From the NCBI GenBank assembly GCA_026008535.1, contig BRKX01000018.1:22514088-22578087 (forward strand): 64,000 nt of DNA, in the 5' to 3' direction. This document shows, piece by piece, positions 1-13,500 of this stretch (within the stretch, counting starts at the first letter, position 1; each line of letters begins with the position of its first letter). This DNA comes from Perilla frutescens (taxonomy: Eukaryota > Streptophyta > Magnoliopsida > Lamiales > Lamiaceae). The notes beneath the pieces are model-generated. The model was given only the letters and a program-made list of their open reading frames with translations. It did not search any database and was not told the origin of the DNA. Made by a program: the position numbers and the translations under genes.

Positions 1-2156
1 CATTCTATTCATATTTAATTTCATTCAATCGTACCAATCATCTCCTAACAAGATAAAATAAAACCTCCAAGCGTATAGGTATAGCCCCAGCCCCATCTTT
101 TCTTGTTGATTGAAAAAAAAATAAAAATGCTCCACGTATGTTTTCTCCCGTCGATAATGATTTCAAGGCTTTTTTTTTCCTCAAAGGGCCCAGCCGCCCA
201 GCCCAGCCCCAGTCCCCCATCTATTTCAAGTTCCTGTTCTTTTGGTCTATTGAAAATTAGGATAAATTTCTCTAACAATCAATTATCATTATTTTCTAGA
301 GTATTTCATATATGACGTAATATGACAACATAGTGTTAGTTATTAAACGTAGTGAGCAAAAGAATTAAAGGAAATGGGATCATCTGTTACAAATCCTCTT
401 GCATTCCCTATTACAACTTTTCAATATTTTTTCATTTTTTTTTATTTTTTAATTTATTATGATTTATTTTAATTTAAATTTTCTATTTATGGTTCATTCA
501 TTCCCAATTAGAGTATATTAAAAAAAAAATTAATTATACAACACTAAATGTAACACAAAATGCAACAGAGATGAACTGCTCTGGATTAAAGAACCACAAG
601 AGTTGAGATGAGAAATGAAGAGGAGACGAGAAAACACAACAGTTTTAAGGATGATAATTTGCATTCAAATCTGATTTCTCCACAATAGCAGGCTCACCAC
701 ATTAAGCAAATTAAACAAACTTTTCCATTTAAAAAATTGGAAACATGTCGTTTCTAAAATTCACTCTTTGAGATCCATTTTCTATTTCGAAGAAGTAGAA
801 GTTGTTTTTTTATTATAAAAATATATATGTAAAGGTTGGAGGCTATACACGATACTTATTTTATTTTATTAGAATTTTTATGTTGGGGATGGGGTAAAAT
901 AATTCATTAAACTAATATTTATATTTTAATTATTATTGGGGATATGCACGAATAGAATTTTCCTAATAATAATAATAACTGAGGTTTAATTTTTGTCAAA
1001 TCCAACCCGATTGGCCCATCAGGCCGAACTAAATAGATAATAATTTATTTTGAGAGTCAAATTTTAAATAAATGGGGTTGAGTTGGAGTCGAATTTATGA
1101 GCTCTAGTTCAAGTGAGCTCACGCGCATATAGTAAATAACGTGCTGTATTAGATCAACGTACTTTGTATTGAACCTGATTCAATCTTTTTAGTACATACC
1201 TCTTCTTTCAACCCAATTACAAATTAATCAATTTAACTTTTGATTTGTAGTGATAAAAACGAAATACTTCATTTATATTTAACTATATATTTATAATGCG
1301 TAATAAAATTCTAATTAACTTGCTACCGTATATATGTACGTGAATAAATTTATATATGTTCGATCAACTAGTGTACATTATTGGTATAATTAATATTTGT
1401 AAGTATTTTGCGTGAGATGATCCAAAAATAGAACAACAATACCACAGCAAATTGAAAGAAAGAATCTAAAGTCCTAGATGCCATATATTAATTAGAAGAA
1501 TATAGCTAGGGTCGGCCGGCTACCAGCAATAGAACAAAATTAGAGCTAATGAAAATCTAATTTCATTTATTGTTTAATAATGCTTTGCTGAATATATATA
1601 GTTGAAAATTTAAAGCAATAATTTGTCTTTACAACTTACCACTCAGTTGACTCGATGCATGTATTCTATATATTCTTTATAGATTTGCATAAACACAAAT
1701 CAATTTATTCATTCAACAAAAAGTAAACGACTTTAATTTCTTTGAGGGCCTTTTAATTTCTTTTTTCCCTAATTGATTCCATGGGATCGTTTAATATTAA
1801 TTAAAAGAGATAATATTTTTAGAAGATAATGTGTCAGAATAAGAAATTAGAAATATGAAGGATATAACCAAAAATAAAAGAAAAGGAAGAGTCGAAATTG
1901 AAAGCTCGGATACTGATGGGTATCTTGAAAATTGGAGAAATTATTATTTACCGTAGCAGAATACGATATGACCGGACGTTAATAAGTCGGTTTAAATTTT
2001 AAATTTGATAGATAGTAAGTTAATTAGATTTTTATTTTATTTTTACTTTTAAAATGAGTAGTGAATTAGTGATTAAGAACGACCATGTTGAACAGTTAAT
2101 TGAAGCCACTTGTAAACTACCCATATCGAAAGCAAATGCATGTCATGATGGGGATG

Positions 2157-2450
2157 GAATCTTTTATTTCAAAATTTGATGTTCTAATCCGTATTTTATG
2201 ATCAAATTTATAAATTTTTCTTCAAATTTTTCCGTCAATTTTAATTTATTATATTTTAGTTTAATTTTATGATTTTTATGGTTGATAATTTTAAAAATAT
2301 AATTTATAATATTATGAATTTCAATCTTTTGTTGACAAATGTGATTGAGTTGATTATGTTATAATTAATTTTTATTTTTATAATATCTATTATTAAACTT
2401 ATATATTTGATCGTGGAATACGGATTGAAACACCAAATTTAGAATAGACG
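2157..2450. mobile_element. MITE with long terminal inverted repeats (family copy 1)
   Basis: The left end (around 2171, AAATTTGATGTTCTAATCC) is inverted at the right end (to about 2447, reading CGGATTGAAACACCAAATTT). The match spans roughly 38 bp with a few differences. The AT-rich interior aligns along its length with the element at 58551-58910, which keeps longer termini. There is no coding capacity, so this is a non-autonomous DNA element. The outer limits are approximate because the outermost repeat has decayed. Confidence 0.6.
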
Positions 2451-3624
2451 ATCATGATGATCATTTATAAATTCCTTTTCATTAATTAGACTCTCTCTCT
2501 CTCTCTCTATATATATATAGTTGGGGCTATATAAGTGATATATAATTAGTCTAACCCTTCATTTGGCAAGTTGCTAGTCAACTTCTTCTCCAAAAAAAAA
2601 AAGAAGGAAAAGAAAAAAAAGTTGGTAGTCAACCTTTCAGAAAACTTCATCCGTGGAGGACTAGCTAGCTAGACCACGATCCGGCCCTTCCAATCATATT
2701 AATTAACATTTTAGATTAAATTACACATATATAACATTTTTACGAATTACGATACGGGTAGTAAATAGTAATAACGACAAGTACTTCAAAAAAAAATTGA
2801 AAAAAAACATATTTTTTTAAGGTTAAAACTATTCGAATATATATTAAAATATCAATACAAATCAGAAGTTTCACAAACACCTTTTAGATTGGACGACTGC
2901 ATATATTCTAGCATTCTAAATTCTTGATGATATTCTCTAATTTCGAACCTGTGTTCCAATCGTGCCACAACATTAAAAAAATAAGTAGTTTTAATAATTT
3001 TTATAATAAAACTAAAATTTACTATATTATAATAAATTATAATTAATATTTATTGTTAGGAATTGAAATTGAAGAAAATATATATCCTAACTTTGGAATA
3101 ATCAACCTCTAATAATCAATTGTATTAACTAAAAAAAATAAAATTAAATACTAAAAATAATTATAAATCCTAAATAATTATGCAAAATTAAATTAAACCC
3201 AAAGAAATTAAAATTGAAGAAAAAAATGGAATTAGAAAAATTAATAATATTTTTAACGTTGGGACATGAATAGAACACACATTTTGAACTAGATGATCTT
3301 ATGGGTGTGAATCAGCCGAATACTATGGTAAGTAACATAACTCTATTAGTACGTATTTAATAAATTTAACAAATGGCGAATACTATGGCAAGTAACATTA
3401 TGTGCACAAGTTAGAGGTCAAATTATTTTATTTGTGAAATATTTTTCCCATCTCCAATTTAATTTGAATTTCTGCAAGTTTGTTTAAAAGTTTTGAGAAA
3501 CTAAAATAATTAATAACGACACATCGATCAGCATTTATGGAGAATTCGAGTATCGATTATATCATACGAAATTCAACCTTTTGAGTTTCCATACCATTTA
3601 TGAATATATGATCCATAAAAAATA

Positions 3625-3904
3625 CTCCTTCCGACTCTATTTTTATAGTCCCTATTACTATTTTGAGGTGCCCAAATTATATAGTTTTATAACTATAAAT
3701 TGTATTAATTTTTCATAGTAATATATAAATATACATATTCTTATCATGTCTTCAAAATTAAAAATCAACCGCTTAAATTTTTTAAAGTCATAAATTTTAA
3801 ATAAGAGTAACATTGGAAGTTAAGTTTTATATCTTGTTTTTAAAAATATTTTTAATTTACGTGCGAGAATAAATTGAATTATATAATTAGAACGGAAGAA
3901 GCAG
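3625..3904. mobile_element. Stowaway-like (Tc1/mariner) MITE with TA target duplication
   Basis: The element begins CTCCTTCCGACTCTA and ends with its imperfect inverse TAGAACGGAAGAAGCAG. This is close to the classic Stowaway terminus (CTCCCTCCGTCC). It is flanked by TA on both sides (3623-3624 and 3905-3906), the expected mariner-type target duplication. It is 280 bp, AT-rich and without coding capacity. It lies about 550 bp upstream of the galactosyltransferase start, so it may form part of that gene's promoter region. Confidence 0.75.
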
Positions 3905-3988
3905 TAAAAATTATGGACCTCAGCATCGCACGCTTATCCTAGCTTGATCACTAGTCACCACTATTATCAATGTCAAACAAATTACCGA

Positions 3989-3989
<1 letters not shown>

Positions 3990-4022
<33 letters not shown>
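3990..4022. repeat. TTA microsatellite
   Basis: About eleven uninterrupted TTA units lie about 430 bp upstream of the galactosyltransferase start codon. Confidence 0.9.
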
Positions 4023-4023
<1 letters not shown>

Positions 4024-4452
4024 ACTACTCGATCCTCAAAACCACAAGATATATAGCAACTAATTAATTAGCCGTCATCTGATAAAATTAATTTTAATGA
4101 ACTAATTAATCCATTTATAGAAGCGTACCGCGTACGTGTCTGCAATCTGAATTTTGCCTTGTGACAAGTCCTACCTCAAAATTATCAAACATCAATTTGC
4201 CCAAACTCCAAACCACGATCGATCAAACTAACCAAACTTTGTCTTCTTTGAAGAACCGGTGACAGCAATATTAACGCATCAATCACCGCCATTTTTCCAG
4301 TCCAATACAATATTTTAATTAATACAGGTGTCCCATTTCATCAATCCAATTTTCTTTATTTCTTCATTCCTTTCTTTCCTGGGATACATATGCATTTATT
4401 TAATGGCTGAATCATTTAATTTTTCTGGGAAAAGCTGGGATCAAGAACGAGA

Positions 4453-7133
4453 ATGAAGAACAAAAACCGCGGGAAAGTATCTGTGAAATGGATTATGATC
4501 CTCTGCCTCATCAGCTTTGGCCTCGGCATTCTTTTCAGCAACAGGTTGATTTTCTCAAATCTTGATCGTCATACGCACATATATATGTGTGCGTGTGTGT
4601 GTGTGTTTCTTCGTAATCCAAATGTTTCAGCAACATGAATGCTTTTTGTTGATGCATTTAATTGTTATGTTATTGATGTTTATCCATGCATTAGGATATT
4701 GGTTTTGTGGTATATGTGTATTTATGCATGGCAAGATTGATTAGAGCAGTAGCTACAGATACATGAAAATTGGTTGATTATATTTTTGCATGATATATAT
4801 GATAGAATGTGGACTGATTTTCAATCTCAAGATCGGTTTCTTTACACGGCGCGACATTTGGGAAATTTCGGGGCTACCTCTGATGACTGTGTAACGGATA
4901 AGGTCTCTCTTGTCTCCAGATTTTTCTTTCATCTTTATTATACAATTAAGATACTCGATCCGATGCATTTTAACTTTATATGAATTTTTTGGGTGATGCA
5001 GAAACTCATTCCTGATGAGGAAGTGATAAAAGAGTTCAGCAAAGCTCATGAAGCAATACAGTGAGTCAATCAATTAATGCAGAACATCTCTAGCTACCTA
5101 CATATATAATCATCTCGATTCTTTTAATTTATGCCCAACTACAATCCCATGCAATGCATAAAACAGCACAATTATACTATATATAATCCTTTTTTTTTTT
5201 TTGTGATGGTTGTGATAGCAGGCGATACACGAGATTGGGTGAAACCAAGTTGTTTTATAGTATTAAATCAAAACTGTAGAGAATCCAATTAACTTCCATG
5301 TTTCTGTGCTTATTTTGCTGGGCTTTCAGATCTTTGGATTCTTCTGTTTCCAAACTACGTTCGGAGCTGCCATCGAAAAAGAGACCCCGTAAATTTGGAA
5401 ATTTTGAGAACTCAACTGGCATTTCAACATATGCTGGCAATACTGTGAAGAGAAAAAAGGTGTTTATGGTGATAGGTATAAACACGGCATTCAGTGGCCG
5501 AAGGAGGCGTGATTCAATCAGAGAAACATGGATGCCTAGAGGTGGTAGTTATTTATGTTAACATGTTGTTCACAAATAATCTTGATATATCCTTATAGAG
5601 ATCTGTTATGTTAAACATTTCTGAATGTGTACGTCATCAGGTAAAAGTCTATTTCAACTTGAAGAAGAGAAGGGTATCGTGGTTCGTTTCATGATTGGAC
5701 ACAGGTTAGTTTGTAGATATATTAAAAATGCTAGTCTTGAATTGGTTGTAGTTAGAATCATCTATATATAGTATGTGACATCTTTTATGTATGTTGTTCA
5801 GTGCAACATCCAACAGTATTCTGGACCGTGCAATCGACTCTGAGGATGGCCAACATAATGACTTTATTAAGCTTGTAAGGCATCAATACATTCCCAATTC
5901 ATGTTGTTAAAGTTTTGCAGTGGATTCTGATAAGTAGATCATATTTAAGAATCATGTTGAAGGATATCATGAATTATCAGCAAAGACAAAATCATTCTTC
6001 GATGCTGCTGTAGCAAGATGGGATGCAGAGTTCTATGTCAAAGTGGATGATGATGTTCATGTGAATTTGGGTATGCTGCAGTTGTTTCTTTTTCCATTTT
6101 TCCTTCATTAAATGACATTGAACGGTCTTTTTCTTACAGTCGTTACATTTGTGATTTGTTTAATGAGTATATTAATGCAGGCACACTAGCTGCAACTCTG
6201 GCACGCCATCGCTCCAAGCCTCGAGTATACATAGGATGTATGAAGTCAGGACCAGTTCTTCATCAGAAGTAATTGATTCTTATTAGTTTCTTGCATATTT
6301 ATTTTGAAAACAAAAATCATTCTATCTTTTTCACGAGTAATTGTTTTACATATATAGGAATGTGAAGTACCATGAGCCGGAGTATTGGAAGTTTGGGGAA
6401 GAAGGAAACAAGTACTTTCGACATGCTACTGGACAGATATACGCCATATCAAGGGATCTGGCGAAATATATCTCTGTGAATCAGTAAGAGTGGAAACAAA
6501 ACTACTCACATTGCTGTTTCTGTTATGTGCATTTCAAGAAAGATAATGAGTTGTGATTCTGTTTGTTATTTCACTTTGAAGTTTATCTGTAATCTAAAAT
6601 GACTAAGAAATCATGCATGGTTAATAAACACTAAACTGTTATCATATTTATGTTTAACTTTTGCATATTAAACAGAATCATATATAGTTCTAGTTGGTTG
6701 AGTAAGTAATTAATGATGAATTACATATGTATCTGGTTAATGAATCCTAGCTTGTGTTAAACTGTGTTGATTGTGAATTGATCAGAGACATCCTGCACAA
6801 ATATGCTAATGAAGATGTGTCGCTTGGTGCCTGGTTTATCGGTCTTGAAGTAGAGCATGTAGATGATCGCAGCATGTGCTGTGGGACTCCAACTGGTACA
6901 GATGATTTCTGAAATAGAAAATTTTGTTATTTATTGTATGTACATATGTATATATGATTATGTGGTCTGGTGATTTTGATGCAGACTGTGAAAGGAAAGC
7001 ACAAGCAGGCAATGTTTGTGTGGCCTCGTTTGATTGGAGCTGCAGCGGCATTTGCAAGTCCGTTGAAAGAATCAAGGACGTCCACGCGAAGTGTGCTGAA
7101 GATGCTTCCACTCTGTGGAACGCCCTAGTCTAG
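4453..7133 (+). CDS. B3GALT7-like: beta-1,3-galactosyltransferase (GT31 family), B3GALT7-like
   Basis: This gene has eleven exons, all with GT-AG borders: 4453-4544, 4806-4902, 5002-5060, 5330-5541, 5641-5704, 5802-5874, 5950-6070, 6181-6268, 6358-6483, 6786-6895 and 6985-7133. They join in phase to 1191 nt, about 396 aa, the usual size of plant B3GALT proteins. A short basic N-terminus and one hydrophobic segment (residues about 12-30) indicate a type II Golgi membrane protein. The Galactosyl_T domain starts with the VIGINTAFSGRRRRDSIRETW block. The metal-binding acidic motif KVDDDVH is near residues 232-234. The cysteine-rich C-terminal tail (CCGTPTDCERK, DWSCSGIC) is typical of the plant subgroup. 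Such enzymes transfer galactose to glycan or arabinogalactan acceptors; the exact acceptor is not visible here. The gene appears intact. The exon 7 start at 5950 is chosen by frame and family fit. Confidence 0.93.
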
Positions 7134-7590
7134 GAAGAGAAGAGACCATATATATATTATGCATGCATCATTCACCAATATTTTTATGACTTAATTGGGA
7201 GGAATAACCTAAGGTATTGAACTGTTAGTTTTAGTCCTAGTATTAACATTCTTTGCTCTACTCAAATGTTGCTCAATACTTGCAATTCTTTATTTATATT
7301 TATATAGATGGTGTATTGTTTTCATCTCCTTTCTTTGCAGCATAATCCATCCAACTAATAAGCAATCTATAAATGAGTACGAAAAATTAAAATATTTGTC
7401 AACAACACTGAGATTTCATAACCACTGTTTTCTTTTCTATAAATTTCAAGCAAAATTCAAGTTTACAGCAGTTGAATTAGCTTGTACAAGTTGGAATGAC
7501 TTGGACATTTTTTTATGTATACATCTGATTCATAAATGCTAATTTGCACTGATAACTTGAGATTTTTCTATACACAACACAGATGCAAAA
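7134..7590. other. Convergent 3' flanks of the galactosyltransferase and LepA genes
   Basis: The TAG stop of the + gene ends at 7133 and the TGA of the - gene lies at 7591-7593. The 457 bp between them must hold both 3' untranslated regions and polyadenylation signals. The DNA is AT-rich with no reading frame of note. Confidence 0.7.
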
Positions 7591-10500
7591 TCACAGTACT
7601 TCCTTTTCAAGTTTCAATACAGCCATGAATGCTTCTTGTGGTACGTCGACCTTACCAATTGACTTCATTCTCTTCTTTCCCTCAGCCTGAGTTACAAGCA
7701 TAACAAAACAACCGATCAATCATTCCAGGTTGAACCACAAAACATAGCATTCAATTATAGAACCGAAGGAACATCTTATAAGAACAATGCGAGAGGCGAG
7801 TATACTTCTTGAATAAGAGGAAAGCAATTCTTGTTAGTTCTTGAAAAATTATGAAGTATGATGATGCTAAGGCAAGTATAGCAAAATAATTCACCTGTTT
7901 GCGCAGAAGCTTCTTTTTTCTTGTGATGTCCCCACCTTCATGAGAAATGAAAGACAAATCAAGCATGCAGCGTAATTGGGGAAAAGCAGAATAGATGAAC
8001 ATGTAATGATCTTATATCATAGAAGAAAGTACCAGTATAGCTAAAATTCTAGCTGGAATAAAAAACAAAACATCTACCAAGAGGCTACATGTCTAGAGTT
8101 AGGAACGAGACCTATGAGATGCTTCGACATATTGTACACGGTCAAGGGCATCATACCTAACGAAAAAAAAACAACCATTTCATCTGCAACAGTAAGGGAG
8201 GTAATCTCACCATAGCATTTGGCAAGAACGTCTTTCCTGATAGCAGATAAAGCTTCACTAGCAATCACCTTGGAGCCTATGCATGCCTGCCAAGCACAAA
8301 ATAAATTTAAAATTATGGTTATTATAACCAATACAATCAGAAAAACCAATAAAAACAACACTAATTATGTAAATAGATCAATTAGTTACGGACCTTAAAC
8401 CAATCCATTTTGTCTTAATAGGAAAACGGCATATTTAGGATATGAATTGTGAATTCAATACTATAATGAAAAGGAATTCATGTCAATAAAAGAAGTCCGT
8501 AACACAATTGCTCACTCTGTGTAGTTTCTTTAAGCCTATTAAGTGTTAAACAAGCTGAGATTTTGTACAAGAACAATGGAGAAACACGGTAGGCAGATCA
8601 AACTACTCTTAATCTTGGTTGAAGCGTATATGCAATCAACTACTCTTAGAATAATGAGTGGCAGATGGCTCTCCACGTGCATAAATGTCTCAAACTCCTT
8701 CCTGTTTTTCATACACTAGGAAGTTCGAGCAGTTCTGTTTGTGGAGACCTGTTTCTCACTTGGAAGAGAAGAGTATTGAGCAATCTTGGCTTCTGTATAT
8801 ATTTCAATTTGACTTCTTTCTCTAGTTCAATTGAAAATATAAAGATCGAACATATTATATTCATGAGGCGCAATCAAGAACCACCAGAAGTCCAGAAGTA
8901 ATTATTTTGATAGAAGCAGATCACAAGCTTTCTTCAAAATTAACTGTAGGATGTATAAGACACCAAAACTAATAAACCATATATACGATGCATCTTGACA
9001 TAATTGCATGCATGAATTAGTTGTTTACTTCAATTTTAAAAATTTAAAGACAGACAGAGACGCTGTGGTTTGGTTAGTCCTCATTCAAAATTTCTTACAC
9101 TATATTAATCAAATCTAAAATCTTTAGTACTACTGTATCAACAAAAATCCCCATCCCCCAAGGAACCAAATAAAAAGACACCGGATTTCAATTGTTTATC
9201 TTGGTTAAATATTGAATTATCGTGTTTGATGCAGTTTAATCAAAACATTAAAAATATAATTGTTGAAACTTAAATAATATATTCAATTAATTAGTGTTAG
9301 GTTATATTTAGTATTAAATATTAATTTGTTAAAATTAGAAACTTTTTTTTAGGGGATTAAAATTAGAAACTTAAGCAGACGTCAATTGACATATTAAAGT
9401 TTTTTTTGTAAATTTATGGGCCTGAAAACCGAAGGATTAGGGTTAGGGCCAAGAATTTCCAGTTCGAAAAAAATCTAAGGCTGAATTGGCTCAGACTGAA
9501 TAGCCTGATAGGGTAACCCAAAACCGTGCAGGTTGGCCTTATTGACATCCCTAATTTTATTGTTCGATGGAAACATTTCAGTCACAATCTAACTCCTCCA
9601 TCTCAAATTTCAGGCAGTATCCCTGAGAGGCACTTAGATGTGCGTGCCAAACATCCGTGATCAATAGGGCATAAAGAAAGAGAACAAGGGGACATAAATC
9701 AGAGCACCAATACTAAAAGAATGTTCCACTCTTGACTTTTGAGAATATCTGAATTTCTGTATGCCATCGGATGTTAGGATACAATTTGTATACCACAGTT
9801 TGGAAAAGATGAAAGTGCCACATCTTAATATTCCAGACTCAGTGTCAGTCATGAGAAAACATTAGTAGGCAAGTATGTGAATGATACCTGGATTGGTACT
9901 TTAAACATTTGTCTCGGTATTAGTTCTTTCAATTTCTGAGTTAAAGCCCTGCCAACAGCATAAGCCTGAAAAAAGTGCAAACAAGTAAGGACTAAGTAGT
10001 ATGGACATTATTCATATAAGTGAGAATGTAGAACATCTTTTATAGTACAAGGAAACAATTGTGGTGTACAGATGCTATCCATATAAGTAACAATGCTGGT
10101 AGTTAGCAACTCATAAATCTTAAGGACTGAAAGAAATTGATAGCTATAGGTTCTCTGTGTCAGGAAAATGAACATATCTTCTGAAAACTTATATTGACAA
10201 GAGAACAATCTCGGAAGCAAGACCCTGATAATGCACAGAATGGCTTAATTAGTTAATTTTAGCCATGACTCAAACAAAAAGGTCAACAAAAGTTGATTAC
10301 CTTGTCTTTATGCACAATAGTTGACAACGGCTCTACCGGGTCCCCATTGATTTGAATGTCAAGCTTTATTAAGTCACTCTCCCTGTACCTGTCAATATAT
10401 TTGAAAGTTGCATACTCTATTTAACATACAATGCATTATGGAACGTCATCAAAACTATAATATCAGATAAATGATAAATATAATAATGATTTTTCATTTT

Positions 10501-13500
10501 CTAAGAAGTCATGTAATTCAGCTCATAAGGTAGATAGCATTGAATTACCCAATGACAGAGTACTCCATGCTAGCATAGCCTTTGCTCCTAGATTTCAGCT
10601 GATCAAAGAAGTCACCTACCATCTACAGAATGAACCATAAAAGTTTATTGAAATATATGGCATCTCCAAAATGAGTGTATACTTTTTTTTTATATCAGCG
10701 GAAGTTGTTTATCTGTTTCACAAGAGAATACCTCAGCAAGGGGTAACTCATAAAGAAGTGATGCCCTTATTTCAGTAATGAACTTAATTTCTTTGAATTC
10801 TCCTCTCCGTTCCTGAGCAAGCTCCATAAGTGGACCGATATAATCTTTTGGAGTAAGCATTTCAATCTAGACAAGAAACGTTTACTTTATCCTCAAGAAA
10901 CAGGATGAATTATGTGCTGTATCCATAAATTGGCAACAAGAATTTTCAGACGACCTTAACATACGGCTCTTCAATTGACCTTCTGTTGCCAGGTTCAGGA
11001 AGTAAGGATGGATTAGAACATTCAACCTAGGCAAGACCATTAGAAGAACATTCAACCTCTATCAGATCATTAGAAAATATGATATATGGAGAAAATGTTA
11101 AACAATGTCGTTAACTTAGAAAAAACACAGAACAAGTAGCTCACAATCGAATCAACAAATACAAATACAAACACACACACACACAAAAAAAATAAATGAA
11201 ATTTCAAAAAATGACACCCAATTAATTAGAATATACAAGCAAAGAAGAGCACTTAAGAAGTTGAACAGACTTCGATAGCGTCTAACTAGCTCAAACCACA
11301 AATGGACATGCTCAGCAGCAGTTATGAGAGGACTCGCAGTTATCAAGCTTTAACCCATTCCGTTTAGCAAATGAGCCCTAAAAGTGAATCAGCAAAATAT
11401 AACAAGAGCAGGATGAGAAGAAATTACAGTATCACCGCCTGTGCAATTCACTTTGTAGACCACACTTGGAGCCGTGGTTATTAAATTCAAATTGTACTCA
11501 CGTTCCAGCCTTTCCTGCAGGATTGAATCTATCAATACAAGAAAGCAAGCACACATAAAATAGTTTGAAAGGAAATAAAAATAGAAAATTATAACCTGAA
11601 CAATTTCCATATGAAGAAGACCAAGGAAACCACATCTAAATCCAAATCCCATGGCACTTGAAGTCTCTGGCTCAAACTGCAAATTACACTGAATTTGTTA
11701 GAATATTTTTTCCATGGAGGACCATGCACATAAAAGTATACCAGCTAATAGGCAATCACGACTTCAGAAAAAGATAATAAGAAGAAAAAAGACTCAGCAA
11801 AAGTTAATTTTGTCAAGACAACATCTGAACTGTGACAGACATAAAATTAACTTAATCTAGACTAAAACCATCTGTTACCGACTGCTTTATTATATTGTTG
11901 CTACTGTAAATTAGTGCAATGGGGACTATTTTGACTGCACTAAACTACTAGAGGACAAAGTCCTGAAATTTCTTCTAAATAAATAGAAAGTATAAATTAT
12001 AAAACAATAAATGCTGTTACATGGTACCCCTAAAATCTGTATACTAATCATCCAAAATAAAACTTCACTAAAGAACCTTCTTGTCTTCTCTGGAAAAATA
12101 AATGATGACAATGTTTTTTAAGTCATGAGAAAATCCACAACATTATGTTTGTTAAAAATATCCCACATTGGTTGGGGAAAGTGGCATGTGCCACTTATTA
12201 AGGATGAGGGCAACCCTCAGCCAATCACAGTTTCAATGTTGGGGTCCCCAATATCGAGTTCTCAGCGATTTGTGTCTTAGTTCCACGAAACGCGTGAGGG
12301 GGCGTGTTAAATATCTCACATTGGTTGGGAAAAGTGGCATGTGCCACTTATTAAGGGTGAGGGAAACCCTCCCCTTACAAGACGGTTTTGTGAGGGTGAG
12401 TTAGGCCCGATATCCAGTTCTAATAATGTTTCAATAGCTAGGTTGCAAGTAAGTTCCAGTCATATACTTCTCATTAAGCTACCAAGACACAAGCATGTAA
12501 AAAAATTCATTTAAAAGAAGCACCCCTACCTTTAAAGCAGCATCATTGAGCTGCAATTTTTCTAAAGCATCACGCAACTCATGAAACCTACAACAAGGTT
12601 CCAAAAACATTGTAGTTCAACATATGTATAGATGTATTTACTGAAAAAAAAGAGTAACAGATTAATACTGGTCAGCATCAACAGGAAATAGGCCACAGAA
12701 GACCATTGGTGTAATCTCCTTGTATCCGGGAAGAGATTCTTCAGCCTTTCTACTATAATGTGTAATTGTATCACCAACTCTAGCATCTGCCACTGATCTT
12801 ATGGAAGCTGAAAGATAACCGACCTGCAAGGAATGAAACATAAATACTTATAGCAAAACACAAAAGACAAGAAATGATGGTTAATTGTGAGAAATAAACC
12901 AAAGAAGTAGACCATAATTAGAGAGGCAAATAGGACAGTCTAATTGGTTCAGTAATAAATCAATAGCACGTTCCAAATCAATTAATGCATAATCATCACT
13001 TTATTTCAGCAAGATGGATGATAAACAATTTCTTTTTAGTTTCTTTTTTTCTCTTTCCATGGTGAGGAACTCAGACCTCATAGAGAAAACATTTTGCCTT
13101 AAAAATGAAGGTTTGGGGGTTATGGTATATCATTTTGAAATTTTTCTCAGCAACATCAATGTGAAAATGTGGGATTAGTGTAAGGCTAGGTCAGATCAGA
13201 TTTACACCTCCCCAGCAGATAACTTATCAGCCTGCAACTGGATCGGAGATAAAACGCCAATTTCATCAGCATAATAATCCTGAAATCCAAGATTCCACAG
13301 TGAGCAAGCTGGCATAAACATGTACATGGCAGGCTTTACAGGAGTGTTGACAAAAATGAAATAAAGGTCTGTCTCATTACATGTTCAAGTACGAATTGTA
13401 ATGGTATGGAATTTTTTGTATAAACAATGGACAAACTTAGTACAGCACCAATGGATAATCACATGCGTGGAGGATTAAAAGATCGGAAATTCTGAAAACG

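Larger units (their letters stand above)
1..4452. other. AT-rich intergenic DNA upstream of the galactosyltransferase gene
   Basis: I see no convincing gene here. The short open frames near 38-315 have no recognisable protein and lie in low-complexity DNA. The stretch holds two MITEs (about 2157-2450 and 3625-3904), a CT/AT microsatellite (2491-2518) and a TTA microsatellite (3990-4022). The last few hundred bases should contain the promoter and leader of the gene starting at 4453, but no single element is clear enough to name. Confidence 0.6.

Noticed and set aside
9290..9560. Possible hAT-like insert in a LepA intron (GGGATGTCAATAAGGCC on -)
   Set aside because: One end resembles a common plant transposon terminus, but I could not find its partner or a target duplication.
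11389..11682. A 97-aa - strand gene
   Set aside because: It is two LepA exons with the intron between them read through.
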